DNA from: Euleptes europaea
Lineage: Eukaryota > Chordata > Lepidosauria > Squamata > Sphaerodactylidae
Direction: 5' to 3'
DNA: 64,000 nucleotides
Assembly: GCF_029931775.1 (NCBI RefSeq)
Contig: NC_079324.1
Location: 55,766,402-55,830,401 of the forward strand
Of the stretch, positions 30,276 to 40,869 are shown piece by piece. The first letter of the stretch is position 1, and each line of letters opens with the position of its first letter. Below the pieces are notes generated by a model that searched no databases, was not told where the DNA came from, and saw nothing but the letters and a program-made list of their open reading frames with translations. The translations under genes were made by a program, and so were the position numbers.

Positions 30276-30639
30276 ACATACCAGATATGTAATAGGTTGT
30301 ATATGGTTGTATATATTACCAATTACACCAACATCTGGTAAGACTGTCTTAGGTTTTTATGCTGGGCTGTATATGTCTCCCACGTAAGTTGTGTGCAAGT
30401 ATCAACCTATTCAAACAATGTCAATCTGTCCAGTCCCACCTGAGACACTGAGGGAGTGCCTTGCCTGGGTTGCACTGAAATCGAGTAGGGGAAGGGGGGA
30501 CATGGGATTGTACCAAAAACTGTGCATGAAGGGGGGGGCAAAGGAAGCGAGAGAGCTAGTGTCTGGCCACAGTTCCAGGTATAGGGGGGCTGGGCGACTC
30601 TCCCATGACAGCCAAAGAGCCTCTTGAGCCGGAGGAGAA

Positions 30640-31060
30640 TCATAGAATCATACAGTTGGAAGGTACCACCAGGGTCATCTAGTCCAACCCCCTGCGCAAT
30701 GCAGGAAATTCACAACCACCTCCCCCCACACCCCCATTGACCCCTACTCCATGCCCAGAAGATGGCCAAGGTGCCCTTCCTCTCATGAGCTCCCTAAGGT
30801 CATAGAATCAGCATTGCTGACACATGGCCATCGAGCCTCTGCTTTAAAACCTTCAGGGAAGGAGAGCTCACCACCTCCCCAGGAAGCCTCTTCCGCTGAG
30901 GAACCACTCTAACTGTTAGAAAATACTTCCTGATGTCTAGACGGAAACTCTTTTGATTTAATTTCAACCCGTTGGTTCTGGTCTGACCTTCTGGAGCAAC
31001 AGAAAACAACTCGGCACCCTCCTCTATATGACAGCCCTTCAAGTACTTGAAGATGGCCTT
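30640..31060 (-). mobile_element. CR1 LINE 3' end, reverse
   Basis: Minus strand: KGCHIEEGAELFSVAPEGQT, RTNGLKLNQKSFRLDIRKYF, LTVRVVPQRKRLPGEVVSS, LKVLKQRLDGHVSAM. Ends in ATTCTATGATTC octamers. Very similar to the copy at 58738. Confidence 0.85.
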
Positions 31061-31270
31061 TGTCTACCTTTGAGTCTCAAAGCAGTTTACAATTCCCTTC
31101 CCTTCCTCTACCCACAACACACACCTTGTGTTGTAGGTGGGGCTGAGAGTTCTGAGAGAACTGTGACTGGCCCAAGGTCACCCAGCAGGCTTCGTGTAGA
31201 GGAGTGGGGAATCAAACCCAGTTCTCCAGATTAGAGTCCACCGCTCTTAACCACTGCACCACGCTGGTGG
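31060..31270 (-). mobile_element. SINE family A-like, reverse, divergent
   Basis: AGTCTCAAAGCAGTTTACAA to CTTAACCACTGCACCACGC. The middle part is closer to other squamate SINEs than to the main A type. Confidence 0.6.
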
Positions 31271-31324
31271 AAAATAGGGTCTGTCCTCGGTAAACAGCAA
31301 GCACCTGAGGATCTGAAAATATGT

Positions 31325-31510
31325 GTGTGTGTAAAGTGCCATCAAGTCTTGGCGACCCCAGCAAGGGGTTTTCAAGGACAGTGAGAAGCAGAGGTGGTTG
31401 GCCATTAGCCTTCTCTGCAGAGCCTTCCTTGGAGGTCTCCCTTCCAAGTACCGACCCTGTTTAGCTTCTGAGATCTGATGAGATCGGGCTATACCATGCC
31501 ACCGCCCCTT
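31325..31510 (-). mobile_element. 5S-rRNA-derived SINE, reverse
   Basis: The minus strand carries GATCTCATCAGATCTCAGAAGC, TACTTGGAAGGGAGACC and CCAAGGAAGG, matching 5S rRNA boxes. It ends with a Bov-B-like tail GCCATCAAGTCTTGG read in reverse. It lies immediately beyond the distal ULK1 poly(A) site. Confidence 0.65.
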
Positions 31511-31562
31511 CCGATCTGAAAATACAGGCCACAAAAAACCACAACCAACAATTAGAAACCAA

Positions 31563-31568
31563 TTTATT
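31563..31568 (-). terminator. ULK1: Distal ULK1 poly(A) signal
   Basis: AATAAA on the minus strand with GT-rich downstream sequence at about 31525-31550. Confidence 0.6.
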
Positions 31569-32236
31569 TAAGTTGGCATTAAACAATTTAAAGCAAAAAA
31601 AAATCATCACAAGACACGAAACAGTGATAAAAAATGACGCTATCAAGCATAGCCATGTGAACACCAAGCAGCACACAACTTCCTCACAAACCTGAAGATA
31701 CATACGTTTGAGGTTTCTTGAAATCTAATTGAAGACGCTACATACAGACATTACGACAGTAACAAATCCATTAACGATAGTGAACAGACTACAATAGCCA
31801 CTTCTGCTCAGGTTTTCTTTTTTATATAAAAAACCGCCCCTTTTCTATTCCTTACTTGTTTAACAAAGCAATAAATACTATTTTTCCTCCCCCCCCCCAC
31901 AAGAAAAGTTCATTTCATGCTACATGCAGTTAAGATTGGGGAGGAAAAAAATTAAAATCACCAACCGGGTGGCAAAAGCCGCCTCACTTTTTAAATTATT
32001 TTTAATCCAAGCACAAAGTGGCTACATTTCAAGTATTGAGAAATATATATATATTTATATATAGGTTGAAGATTTGTAAACCACATAGTGGGGGGGGGGG
32101 TGAAGCGATGCCTAGGTTGAATGCGGACAACTTTGATACATTCAAGTAACTAAGGAGAGCTGGAAAGTTAGTGCCAAGCCGGCAAAAAGGATGCGGTTTA
32201 GTTAAACCCATGGCTGTAAAAAACACTAGCATCTAA

Positions 32237-32385
32237 GGGCGCTTTCACACATTTTTAATAATACACTTTCAATGCACTTTAACAATTGTTTGCAAGTGGA
32301 TTTTGCCGTTTTACACACAAAAATCCAGCTGCACATTGAAAGTGGACCGAAAGTGCATTATTCGGCATGTGTGAAAGTGACATCC
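32237..32385. mobile_element. MITE family F copy inside ULK1 3' UTR
   Basis: Inverted ends GCGCTTTCACACATTTTTAA and TCGGCATGTGTGAAAGTGAC, with GATTTTGCCGTTTTACACAC inside. About 149 bp and near complete. The same family is at 12855-13240. Confidence 0.65.
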
Positions 32386-33420
32386 CGTCGTTCCCTAAGA
32401 TGGGGGCGGGGGGGGGGGGGAGAAGGGGTTGTTTATTTTCGAAACAATCCCTGGAGCAAAGCGGCTGGCACGGCTAGTGGAGAATCAGTGGCATCCACAG
32501 GACTGCAAAGAAAAGCTTACGGTGCAGCAGGCTGCGGCGGCTGCGTTTAGTTACCTGCGGTGGGGTCAGCTCATTATGCATTTCCAGACAGTTTGCATGT
32601 TTACTTCCGTGTGCCTGCTCGATTTCAACACGTGCCGCTTACTAAAGAAAACCTGCGGCTATCCAAGATATTGTTGCAAAGTATGGCTTCAGAGCCACAA
32701 CATTTAAGTGTCTGGTTAGGTGAAATTAAAAGCTTTCAGGTGACTAAAATGGCAACCCAATTAACTGGCCCAACTAAAATCTCATTATTTTAAATATTTT
32801 TTTTGGACAAGAACTATAGATGGCAGCCGCCATTTTGGAAGATGCATTCCTTTTTGCTTTCACAGAACAGGGCGTGCCTCTTCTGCAGCGTAGGTGTGCG
32901 CACCACGTGATAACGACTCAAAATGGCTTGCTGTCACATCAAGGAGCCTGGCGTGGGTTACCGGCAAATGACAAACACCCGCCTTTGTGACAAACCACTG
33001 TTGTTCTTTTTTGTTGCACCCCAAAAGAAAAACTAAACTTTCTGGTGATGGAAGGTCCTTGTATCAGTGGAGGAGGAGACTGATTCCACTCTCCTAATGC
33101 GGATCCTCCACCGCTTTGACCCTGTGCTTTTCAAGAGGGTCCCTTGACCCCCCCCCCAGGGAAAGATTTTAAAAAATCTCTGTGGGAGGGGGGCGTAGGT
33201 ACGCCTGGGACCCAAGGCTATGGTCTTCCTTCTTCCCTGCATGCTATGATTCCAAAACAGTGAAGCAGTGCACAAACCAAAGTTTGATGATTTGAACAAA
33301 GCAACAAGCCGCGGTTTGCCAGTACAGCAGAAGTCCTTCCTTTAATGGCTGTCCACGAAGGGGTGGTGGTGGTGGCATTCAGCAGGTCAAAGATGCTTCT
33401 AGGATTTGCCTTTCCATCTG

Positions 33421-33515
33421 AATCATGTACTAGCGAGTGAATCGAGAACTAGCGAGTGAATCACGTACAAGCGAGTGAATCACGTACAAGCGAGTGAATC
33501 ACGTACAAGAGAGTA
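33421..33515. repeat. 19-bp minisatellite, 5 copies, in ULK1 3' UTR
   Basis: Five head-to-tail units of AATCACGTACAAGCGAGTG. The first two are diverged (AATCATGTACTAG, AATCGAGAACTAG), the next two are identical and the last is slightly altered. Each unit holds the palindromic CACGTA/ACGT core. Confidence 0.9.
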
Positions 33516-33546
33516 TGCACTGCTGGTTACAGAGCACACTTTGGCT

Positions 33547-33556
33547 TTTATTTATT
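33547..33556 (-). terminator. ULK1: Proximal candidate ULK1 poly(A) signal
   Basis: Overlapping AATAAATAAA on the minus strand, just downstream (transcript sense) of unique UTR sequence. The minisatellite lies beyond it in the long form only. Confidence 0.4.
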
Positions 33557-35142
33557 GAGCTTCTTCCCCATTTCCCCTCCCCATGCCAGCTTGGTTAATA
33601 TTTGGTTATATTTGTCAGAATGGAGTGTGAGCACAGGAAAGGGAGACGGAGAAATAACAACAGGAACTGGAGAGGGAGACTGCTTGTCATGTACTTCCTT
33701 GCTGTGTGGATTTTTCGGGCCAAGGCAGGGCTTTTCGACGGTGCCCACAAATAAGCGAGCGACGGCAGACATGACCCTCAGTCTGACTAGATGGTAAACT
33801 AAGCAGCGATGAAGGGTGGATCTGACCACAGCAGCAGCACCAGCAGTAGTGCTAGCGACATAATGCTCGGGTTAACTCAAACCACCAGGTCAAAGTCTGC
33901 CATTGCAAGGGCAACCAACAATCCTTTCTGAAAACCCCAAGGGCCACCAACCCTTCCTTCTTCTGAACATGGTTTAGGCATGACAAGAAACACCGAAGAA
34001 GAGAGCTGTGGCCCAAACGGGCAATAACACAGACGGCATGTTAAGAGCCGGTGCAAGCTACAGATTCCATGAAACGCGCCAGTTATGCAGACATCTGGAT
34101 TTCCTCTTGGGTGGGGTTTTCTTAATTATTTTTTGCAACTCCCCCCGGTGCCAGTCCATCTACCACCACAGATAGATCTGGCTTCCCAGGTCAATGGGGT
34201 TGTTCCTTGCATATTTTCAAAGGGAAAAGAACACGGGAAAAAATTATATGCCAACATGCTGGAAAACAAACGATGATGACCAAACCTGCCATGTGCAAAC
34301 AAACACGTCTGACACCCCCACCCTATAAACAAAATTTTTTGCTTGCCAAGGGAAGTTTCGTAGCCTGAAAAAATACTGCCGTGAACCAAATCCGTTCTAT
34401 AAAAACCACGCGCACGAAACACATCCCCTCGAGGCAAGGCCGTCACACATCAGCTTGCAACCAAACACCCTCTGCCCATACGGACAAAACACAGCTGTAC
34501 AGCTGCAGACACACACAAACGCACACAGCACACCTCCTTTCTTTTTTGGCGGTGTAGTTGCTTTTAACAGAAAAGTCAATGAAGGTAAAAACAGATGGCT
34601 CGAAAAATCTGAGTTCGTTTTAAAAACGAAAATGAAATAACGACGCGTTTCGTTAACTCGTAAGCAGGCGAGATGTTTCTCTGAGTTGTCAACAGTGTGT
34701 CTGTTGGGAGGGGAGGGAAAGCCAACCATAAAAATGTTAAAAGCAAACGATTCCTTCTACTCGTGCAGCTGATCCCGGAGAGGAAGTGGGCTGTGCGGCT
34801 GGTTTCCGTTCTTCCTCCTCGTAAGCAGAAGATACAGTACAATTAAAACACGTATAACGCATTATCGACGATACACATTAATACATATTAACGCCAGGAA
34901 TATGTATTAATATATACGTACACGCAAACACACATACACACTTGTAGTGCAATCTTTTTTTAAAAAAATACCCAAACCCAACAACCAATCAACCAAGAAT
35001 ATATCAACGAACGGGCAGAAGGGGGAGAAGGACTCGGGGAACAGCATTCCGAGAAGTGACAGTGTCCTTGGATCACGGTGGGATGCAATGCCCAAAGGTC
35101 AAGTTCAAACAGTCTGTAAAGTGCTCCTTTGATTCACAAAGC

Positions 35143-35168
35143 TTGTGTGTGTGTGTGTGTGTGTGTGT
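35143..35168. repeat. (TG)n microsatellite
   Basis: A pure TG run of about 26 bp in the ULK1 3' UTR; (CA)n in the mRNA sense. Confidence 0.9.
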
Positions 35169-36234
35169 TCTTCTTCCTGGGAAAGAGGGCTTAATTCTTG
35201 ACCCATGGCTGACAGCCAGAAACCCCACAGATCCTTTCTCATGCTGGATACGTGGCGATGGAAAGAGGGATGGGGGGGCTCGATCCATTCATCGATTTAG
35301 GATTTCCCCCTTTGGGTGAAGAAGAAGAAAATATATATATAACACGTTTTGGCTTCTTGAAGCTGATGTGAGACAGTTCATAGTCGATTTCTGATGCTCC
35401 AAACAGTTTGTAGATAAAGATCTTTAAAAAAAAATCTCTTGGCTGCTCTTCCCACATAGCCAGCAAGGAATGCCCCCCCTCCCCGTCCCACGACATTCTG
35501 TCCTGAAAGCAGATTCCAGCTTTGCTATGGGAGGATTACAGCTGCAGTCGCCCAAGCAAATGGGGAGTTTTGGTTCTGCCCCCCTGCCACATCGACCGCC
35601 CCGCCTATTCCCATGCCGCCAGTACTGAAATGCATTAACGGTTTTTGGGAGGGGGAGACAACCAGGAGGAGGGACAATTCTTCTGAAAGCTCCTGGAGAG
35701 ATCAGTGAAGTTAGGAGAGGGGACCCAATCGCAGAACAACGTTTTTCCCAACCAATGACACGTCCTCCCAACCAACTCCTTCCGTCCACAAGTGAAAGTG
35801 TATGGTGCATCCACTGCCAGCAATGGAGCACAAAGCGACACAGTATCTCCGGTTCTCCAAGGGGGTCACAGCCTAGTCGTAACCCATCCTCCCAAGGGGA
35901 CGCGCAAAGGAGGAGTTTTGATCCTTTATCCAGTATCTTCCACCAAAAGGGAAGAGGGGCAAGCCGTCCAGGTATCCATTTCTGCCCCGCTCTCTGTTCG
36001 CATCGTGGCAAAAGGCCACGATCATCCTCGCTGCTGTCCCTGAAGAGGGAAGGAGAGAAGTGGCAACCCAAACCCGGAAGTCGTCTCCTCGAATACGGCC
36101 ATGGGGAACGAGACCCCAGCCAGTGTCCAAGAGGTTTGTGGCAGAGGCTTGTCTGAATGAAGTTTGCGCCCTCCCTCTCAGTAGGGAGTGTCTGAGAAAC
36201 CGACAGTGGCCATCTGCGGGGCAAGGGCTCGTTG

Positions 36235-36290
36235 TCACGCACAGATCCCGGACAGCAGGGCTGAGAGTCGGCGCTCGATGCACATTTTAC
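36235..36290 (-). CDS. ULK1: ULK1 last coding exon (C-terminus)
   Basis: Acceptor CCTTTTCAG (AG at 36291-36292). With the T from the previous exon it reads C then KMCIERRLSALLSGICA and TGA at 36235-36237. The human end is CKLCIERRLSALLTGICA, so the C-terminus of the MIT2 domain is almost unchanged. Found from the terminal peptide since the coding part is only 56 nt. Confidence 0.97.
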
Positions 36291-36459
36291 CTGAAAAGGA
36301 GAAAGGGAAGTTGACAGTCTCGCCATCTGTCCCCCGGCCCACCATCGGCCACACCTTTCACAGCTCCTACCCAATTTATTGTCACAGGCTTTCACAGTCA
36401 GAGTTCATTGGTTCTTGTGGGTTATCCGGGCTGTGTAACCGTGGTCTTGGTATTTTCTT

Positions 36460-36502
36460 TCCTGACGTTTCGCCAGCAGCTGTGGCCGGCATCTTCAGAG
36501 GA
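36460..36502 (-). ncRNA. Hammerhead ribozyme motif (ULK1-sense)
   Basis: On the minus strand: TCCT, then the CTGAAGA core, a stem II made of GCCGGC and GCTGGC closed by a CACA-type loop, then GAAAC, GTC at the cleavage position, and AGGA pairing back to TCCT as stem I. All invariant hammerhead core bases (CUGANGA, GAAA, UH) are present. Stem III is the self-complementary ACGT only, as in the minimal Penelope hammerheads thought to act as dimers. Activity is inferred, not shown. Confidence 0.6.
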
Positions 36503-36546
36503 GGAACACTGAAGGACAGTGGAGAGACACTGTCCTTCAGTGTTAC

Positions 36547-36589
36547 TCCTCTGAAGATGCCGGCCACAGCGGCTGGCGAAACATCAGGA
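36547..36589 (+). ncRNA. Hammerhead ribozyme motif, right arm (antisense to ULK1)
   Basis: Same layout on the plus strand: TCCT, CTGAAGA, stem II GCCGGC/GGCTGGC, GAAAC, then ATC instead of GTC, then AGGA. The base change weakens stem III, so this copy is probably less active than the left-arm copy. Confidence 0.5.
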
Positions 36590-36920
36590 AAGAAAATACC
36601 AAGACCACGGTTACACAGCCCGGATAACCCACAAGAACCAATAAACTCCCACCCAATGTTTTTAGAGAGTGTGTGGGGCTGTGTGGGTCTTTTGTCCCAA
36701 AGGGCTTCTGAAAGGCCACTGGAAATCTGATTGGCTGTGTAGCTTTTTTAAAACACAGCTTTGGCAGCAACTGTCACCCCAGTAGAAGGATCTTCACTGT
36801 GGGACTGAAGGTAAGCTGCGGCAGCCATTTTGTGGCCGGCTTCACCTCCTGCAGCAGCCATTTTGTGGCTGCATCCAGCACACCGCATCAGAAATGCAAA
36901 GGTTCTCAGGATCAAAAAGG

Positions 36921-36973
36921 TTGGGGTTGGACTAGATAACCCTGGTGGTCCCTTCCAACTCTATGATTCTATG
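36921..36973 (+). mobile_element. CR1 LINE 3' terminus, very short
   Basis: GGTTGGACTAGATAACCCTGG to CTCTATGATTCTATGA only; a 53-bp 5'-truncated insertion. Confidence 0.6.
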
Positions 36974-37382
36974 ACCCCTGTTCTAGCACCTCAGGCCAAC
37001 TTTAAATCAGGGTGCCTGGCACCTGCTTTTAACCTCTAAACTGGGAGATCCTAATAATAGATCTTTGGGTTTCCCAATTGGGGGGGGGGAGGTTCCCAGT
37101 TTTATGGGGGAGGGGGGTGTCACTCAATAGCAGGGGGGTCCAAGTCTGAAGGGGGCAGGGCCAGATAGTCTCCAGGGCCCTCCAAGTGTGTAGCACTTTC
37201 ATGAACAATAACACCTTTCTGGAGTAGAGATTAGAGTGTGACTCTTCTGGACACCTTTTAAGCAACCTTATGGACAACTTGGATGCACACATAGCTAAAA
37301 AGAGAACCGAAAAGTCATTCTCTTCTCCCTCCAGAACCTCTGCTGGTTTGGACCCTCGTGGAGGGAGCAGAATATAAAGAAG

Positions 37383-37700
37383 AAGAAAAAGAGTTGGTTT
37401 TTATATGCCAACTTTCTCTACCACTTAAGGGAGAACCAAACCAGCTTACAATCGCCTTCCCTTCCCCTCCCCACAACAGACACCCTGTGAGGTAGGTGGG
37501 GCTGAGGGAGCTCTAAGAGAACTGTGACTAGCCCAAGGTCACCCAGCTGGCTTCGTGTGTAGGAGTGGGGGAAACCAACCCGGTTCACCAGATTAGCATC
37601 CGCCACTCATGTGGAGGAGTGGGGAATCAAACCCGGTTCTCCAGATCAGACTCCACCGCTCCAAACCGCTGCTCTTAACCACTGCACCACGCTGGCTCTC
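37383..37700 (-). mobile_element. SINE family A, reverse, full length
   Basis: GAAAAAGAGTTGGTTTTTAT to CTTAACCACTGCACCACGC. It lies in the last ULK1 intron. Confidence 0.78.
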
Positions 37701-37844
37701 TTTTGTACCCCTTCTTAGCCTACCAGCACTGATGTAACATCCCTACTTAAGATATATCAGCGTAGGCGTGAAACTGTCTTTCCCAAGAGAGTGCGCCCTA
37801 AGTGACCCCCCGCCCCGACTTCTCCAACAACAGCCGGCCCTTAC

Positions 37845-37980
37845 ACTTGTTGATGTTCTCGATGTCCCCTTGCTCGGTGATGATGTTCAAGAGTCCCTCC
37901 ATCAGCAGCAGTGCCTTGTGGTATCTTTGTGCACAGTCCTCTCGGTGGTGGAACATCTCGTCGAGCGCCGCAGCCTGAAC
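37845..37980 (-). CDS. ULK1: ULK1 coding exon, MIT2 helices
   Basis: Acceptor CGTTCTTCCAG, donor AAGT|GTAAGG. It encodes VQAAALDEMFHHREDCAQR, YHKALLLMEGLLNIITEQG and DIENINK plus the first base of the Cys codon. This is the C-terminal MIT helix pair that binds ATG13 and contributes to FIP200 complex assembly in mammals. Confidence 0.96.
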
Positions 37981-38204
37981 CTGGAAGAACGGAAGCCTCC
38001 GATGGTCATGCGGCCACTGAACGCTGCATTGGGCCCCTTGATACACTCAAGACCAGGCCCCTCTCTGTAGGCCATTCCTTGGAACCAAGGAGACGCACAC
38101 TACCTCCCTGTAGATATTCTGGGAGATTGTTGTGGAGTGGTGAACGGTGGTGTCGAGTGAAGGGTTGAGTGCCAAAGATTTGCCAATGAACACTGCCAGA
38201 CTCT

Positions 38205-38690
38205 TCACACAACACCTAGTTAAACTGAAGAACTCCCTGGCACTATAAAGAACATAAATAAAACATAAATACTAGAAAGCAGGGTCATCTGCTGAAGCTG
38301 GAGGGTGAGAGATTCAAAACTGATAAAAGGAAGTATTTCTTTACACAATGCATAGTTAAATTGTGGAACTCCCTCCCCCAGGATGTGGTGAGGGCTGCCA
38401 ACTTGGAAGGCTTTAAGAGGGGAGTGGTCATGTTCGTGGAGGAGGGCTACCCATGGCTACTAGTAAAAATGGATACTCGTCATAATGCGTACCTATTCTC
38501 TCCAGGATCATAGGGGCATGCCAAATATATTAGGTGCTGTGGAATGCAGGCAGGATAATGCTGCTGCAGTCATCTTGTTTGTGGGCTTCCTAGAGGCACC
38601 TGGTTGGCCACTGTGTGAACAGACTGCTGGACTTGATGGCCCTTGGTCTGATCCAGCATGGCCTTTCTTAAGTTCTTAGACTTGGGGCCA
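38205..38690 (+). mobile_element. CR1-like LINE 3' end
   Basis: CTTCACACAACACCTAGTTAA, GGTCATCTGCTGAAGCTGGAG, GGAAGTATTTCTTTACAC, GGACTTGATGGCCC, ending CTTAAGTTCTTA. Confidence 0.7.
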
Positions 38691-39129
38691 AACTAAACAA
38701 GACCTCTGCCTACCCCGAGTTGGGTCTAGGTTTGCCCAAACCAACTCTCATTCACTTCAGTCTGACGGCAGCTGCTGTTCCCATGCACCACGGGGGCTTG
38801 ATCGGATCAGAACTGCACCATGGAAGGAAAAGGGCCTCTCCCACACCATGCCCCCAATCCCCAGGGCTATCATGAAGAAGAGTCAGGTTGGGGTAACCCT
38901 GACCCAGCACAGGGGAAGACATTCTACCTAGTTTGGCTGTCATGCACCACCACAGCCAGACTCAAAGATCATTCCATCCCCATGACCCCTAATGCCTTGG
39001 CAGCCATTAAGAACACGACTACTGGAAGCTGCCCAATACTGAACCAGACCACCAGCCCATCAAGGTCTGCACTGTCTACTCAGACTGGAAGAGGCTCTCC
39101 AGGGTCTCATGCAGAGGTCTTTCACATCA

Positions 39130-39820
39130 CCTCTTTTGGATCAAGCTTATGAGGAAAAGCTGAGGGAGTTGGGAATGTTTAGTATGGAAAAGAGTTGTTC
39201 GACAGTGGAATCAGCTACCTAGGGATGTGGTGAGCTCCCCCTCGCTGGCAGTCTTTAAGCAGCGGCTGGACAAGCACTTGTCAGGGATGCTCTAGGCCAG
39301 TGGTTCTCAAAGTGGGCAGTACCACCCCCTGGGGGGGGTGGAATTATCTAGGGGGCGCAAGAGGGCAGCAGGGGGGCGCTAGAGGTAGGCCCCTTCAATT
39401 GTGTTGCTCACTCATTTACAACAGATCAAGCTATGGCACCATGCTGGCAAATTTGGTGGAAACAATCAGAATTTTTTTCCAGACTTTGAAGAGCCGGTAC
39501 CACTGGATCAAGTTCATCAGTCTTGTTGAATAAATTTCAACTAAAAAGTTTTAATTTGATTTTGAATAGAGGTGAAATTAATTGTTATTGTTTTGAAATT
39601 GTATTGTTCTTATCTTCTATAGTGAGTCATGCAGGCCCCTATTTTGAATAATGCTTTTGATAGGATAGGGTAGGGGGCGCTGGGGTTGAATATGGGGAAC
39701 CAAGGGGGCGGTGGCCCGAAATGTTTGGGAACCACTGCTCTAGGCTGATCCTGCGTTAAGCAGGGGGTTGGACTAGATGGCCTGTATGGCCCCGTCCAAC
39801 TCTATGATTCTATGACCTAC
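39130..39820 (+). mobile_element. CR1 LINE 3' end split by hAT
   Basis: TATGAGGAAAAGCTGAGGGAG to GGATGCTCTAGGC, resuming at 39738 with CTCTAGGCTGATCCTGCG and ending CTATGATTCTATGA. It is internally deleted and interrupted by the hAT 39298-39737. Confidence 0.75.
39298..39737. mobile_element. hAT (Charlie-like) element nested in CR1, 8-bp TSD
   Basis: Inverted ends CAGTGGTTCTCAAAG and TTTGGGAACCACTG. Perfect 8-bp duplication CTCTAGGC at 39290-39297 and 39738-39745. Length 440 bp. It has short ORF remnants with hAT-like text but no complete transposase. Confidence 0.9.
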
Positions 39821-39924
39821 TACCAGATCTTTCAACTGGAGATACTGGGGATTGGACCTGGGACTTTCTGCACACAAAGCGGACGCTCCAACCACTGAGC
39901 AGTGTCCCCCCTTCCTGAACTTAC

Positions 39925-40082
39925 CATCTGCACAGCATGGCTGAAGATGAGCTTCTCGGCAGTGATGCTGTTGATGCGGTCCATCAGCTTCTGCTTATCC
40001 AAGAACCACCTCTGCAGCCGCATGTTCAGGCAGTGGCAAGACGACACGCTGGATTTGTACAGCTCGTTCAGCTTCCGCACCA
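39925..40082 (-). CDS. ULK1: ULK1 coding exon, MIT domain
   Basis: Acceptor CTTGCGCCAG, donor AGATG|GTAAGTT. It encodes VVRKLNELYKSSVSSCHCL, NMRLQRWFLDKQKLMDRIN and SITAEKLIFSHAVQM, closely matching the human RRLNELYKASVVSCQGL region. A family B SINE fragment (39815-39905) ends 20 bp from its donor. Confidence 0.97.
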
Positions 40083-40226
40083 CTGGCGCAAGGAGGAAGA
40101 GGAAGCGGGTCATCAGTCCCAGCTGGCTAGGTGAATCTACACTTCCTGCCTGCTCCTCACCCGTGCACCGGTGGCTTATAAGGCGTTCCTGCCAGAGAAC
40201 TCTGGAGCTGTGGCTGACCCTTCCTG

Positions 40227-40244
40227 TAAACCTAACCCTAACCC
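40227..40244 (-). repeat. Interstitial telomere-like repeat
   Basis: TAAACCTAACCCTAACCC: two and a half units of the vertebrate telomere repeat, 145 bp upstream of a ULK1 exon acceptor. No other repeat was noted at the site. Confidence 0.7.
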
Positions 40245-40869
40245 ACAGATACGGAACAGGCTTGAATATGAAGAATATAGATATGTCACTTCTCTCCTCT
40301 GTAGTCTTGTTTTTATAAATTCCCCTTCTAAATCACCTTTGCCAAGAATTGAATGATTCAGCCAGGTGAGGAACGGAGCTTTACTTAACAGCAGAGGCAC
40401 AACATGTAATTATTAAGTTGCATCCACATCAATTATCATTAAGCTCTCACACCTCACTAAGTGCGGAAACATTCTGAAGAGGCAATTTGGTTTTTTTGTT
40501 TGTGTTCCCCACCCCCTCCAAACCGGTAATCTGAAATTGTGGGGGGGGGGGGCTGTAGTGGCATTCATGTTTTCTAGCCAGCAAAAAACAAAACAAAAAG
40601 AAAAACCATGCAAAAAATTAAATCAGAGGACGATTGCCAATTTGAGAGAAGACGAGCAAGTATAGGGCAGCTTGATCATACAGACTTTGTCATTAAACCC
40701 CAGGGAGCGTGTGGGTAATGGTGGCAGCAAAATGATGGGAAGAGGCAATTCTGTGGGGGATGAATAGAGGCAACTGCCTTTTTTGCAAATGGGCTTTTGC
40801 AATGCCCTGATCCAAGTCTGTGGCTTTTCGCCTATTCAAAACTGGATTCTGGGAGAATCATCCCAAGAG

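Larger units (their letters stand above)
31545..36234 (-). other. ULK1: ULK1 3' UTR (4.7 kb, alternative shorter end possible)
   Basis: It runs from after the TGA to a distal AATAAA at 31563-31568. That signal is followed on the minus strand by a strongly GT-rich stretch (TTGTTGGTTGTGGTTTTTTG), the best downstream element in the window. A proximal AATAAATAAA cluster at 33547-33556 could give a 2.7 kb UTR. The block is nearly free of LINEs and SINEs, unlike all surrounding DNA, as expected for transcribed UTR. Confidence 0.65.
36401..36648. repeat. Inverted dimer (tail-to-tail) of a Penelope-type terminal repeat
   Basis: The left arm 36401-36521 and right arm 36528-36648 are reverse complements over 121 bp with few mismatches, separated by the 6-bp loop GAGAGA. 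Each arm is the 113-bp unit found singly at 41122-41234 plus a few flanking bases. Each unit has a hammerhead core. The dimer starts 110 bp upstream of the ULK1 last-exon acceptor. Confidence 0.9.

Noticed and set aside
33421-33515. CRISPR-like array
   Set aside because: Units are contiguous 19-mers without spacers in a vertebrate 3' UTR; it is a minisatellite.
35424-36395. 323-codon minus-strand open frame
   Set aside because: Overlaps the ULK1 last exon in another frame and runs into the 3' UTR; no recognisable domain, and crosses the true acceptor.
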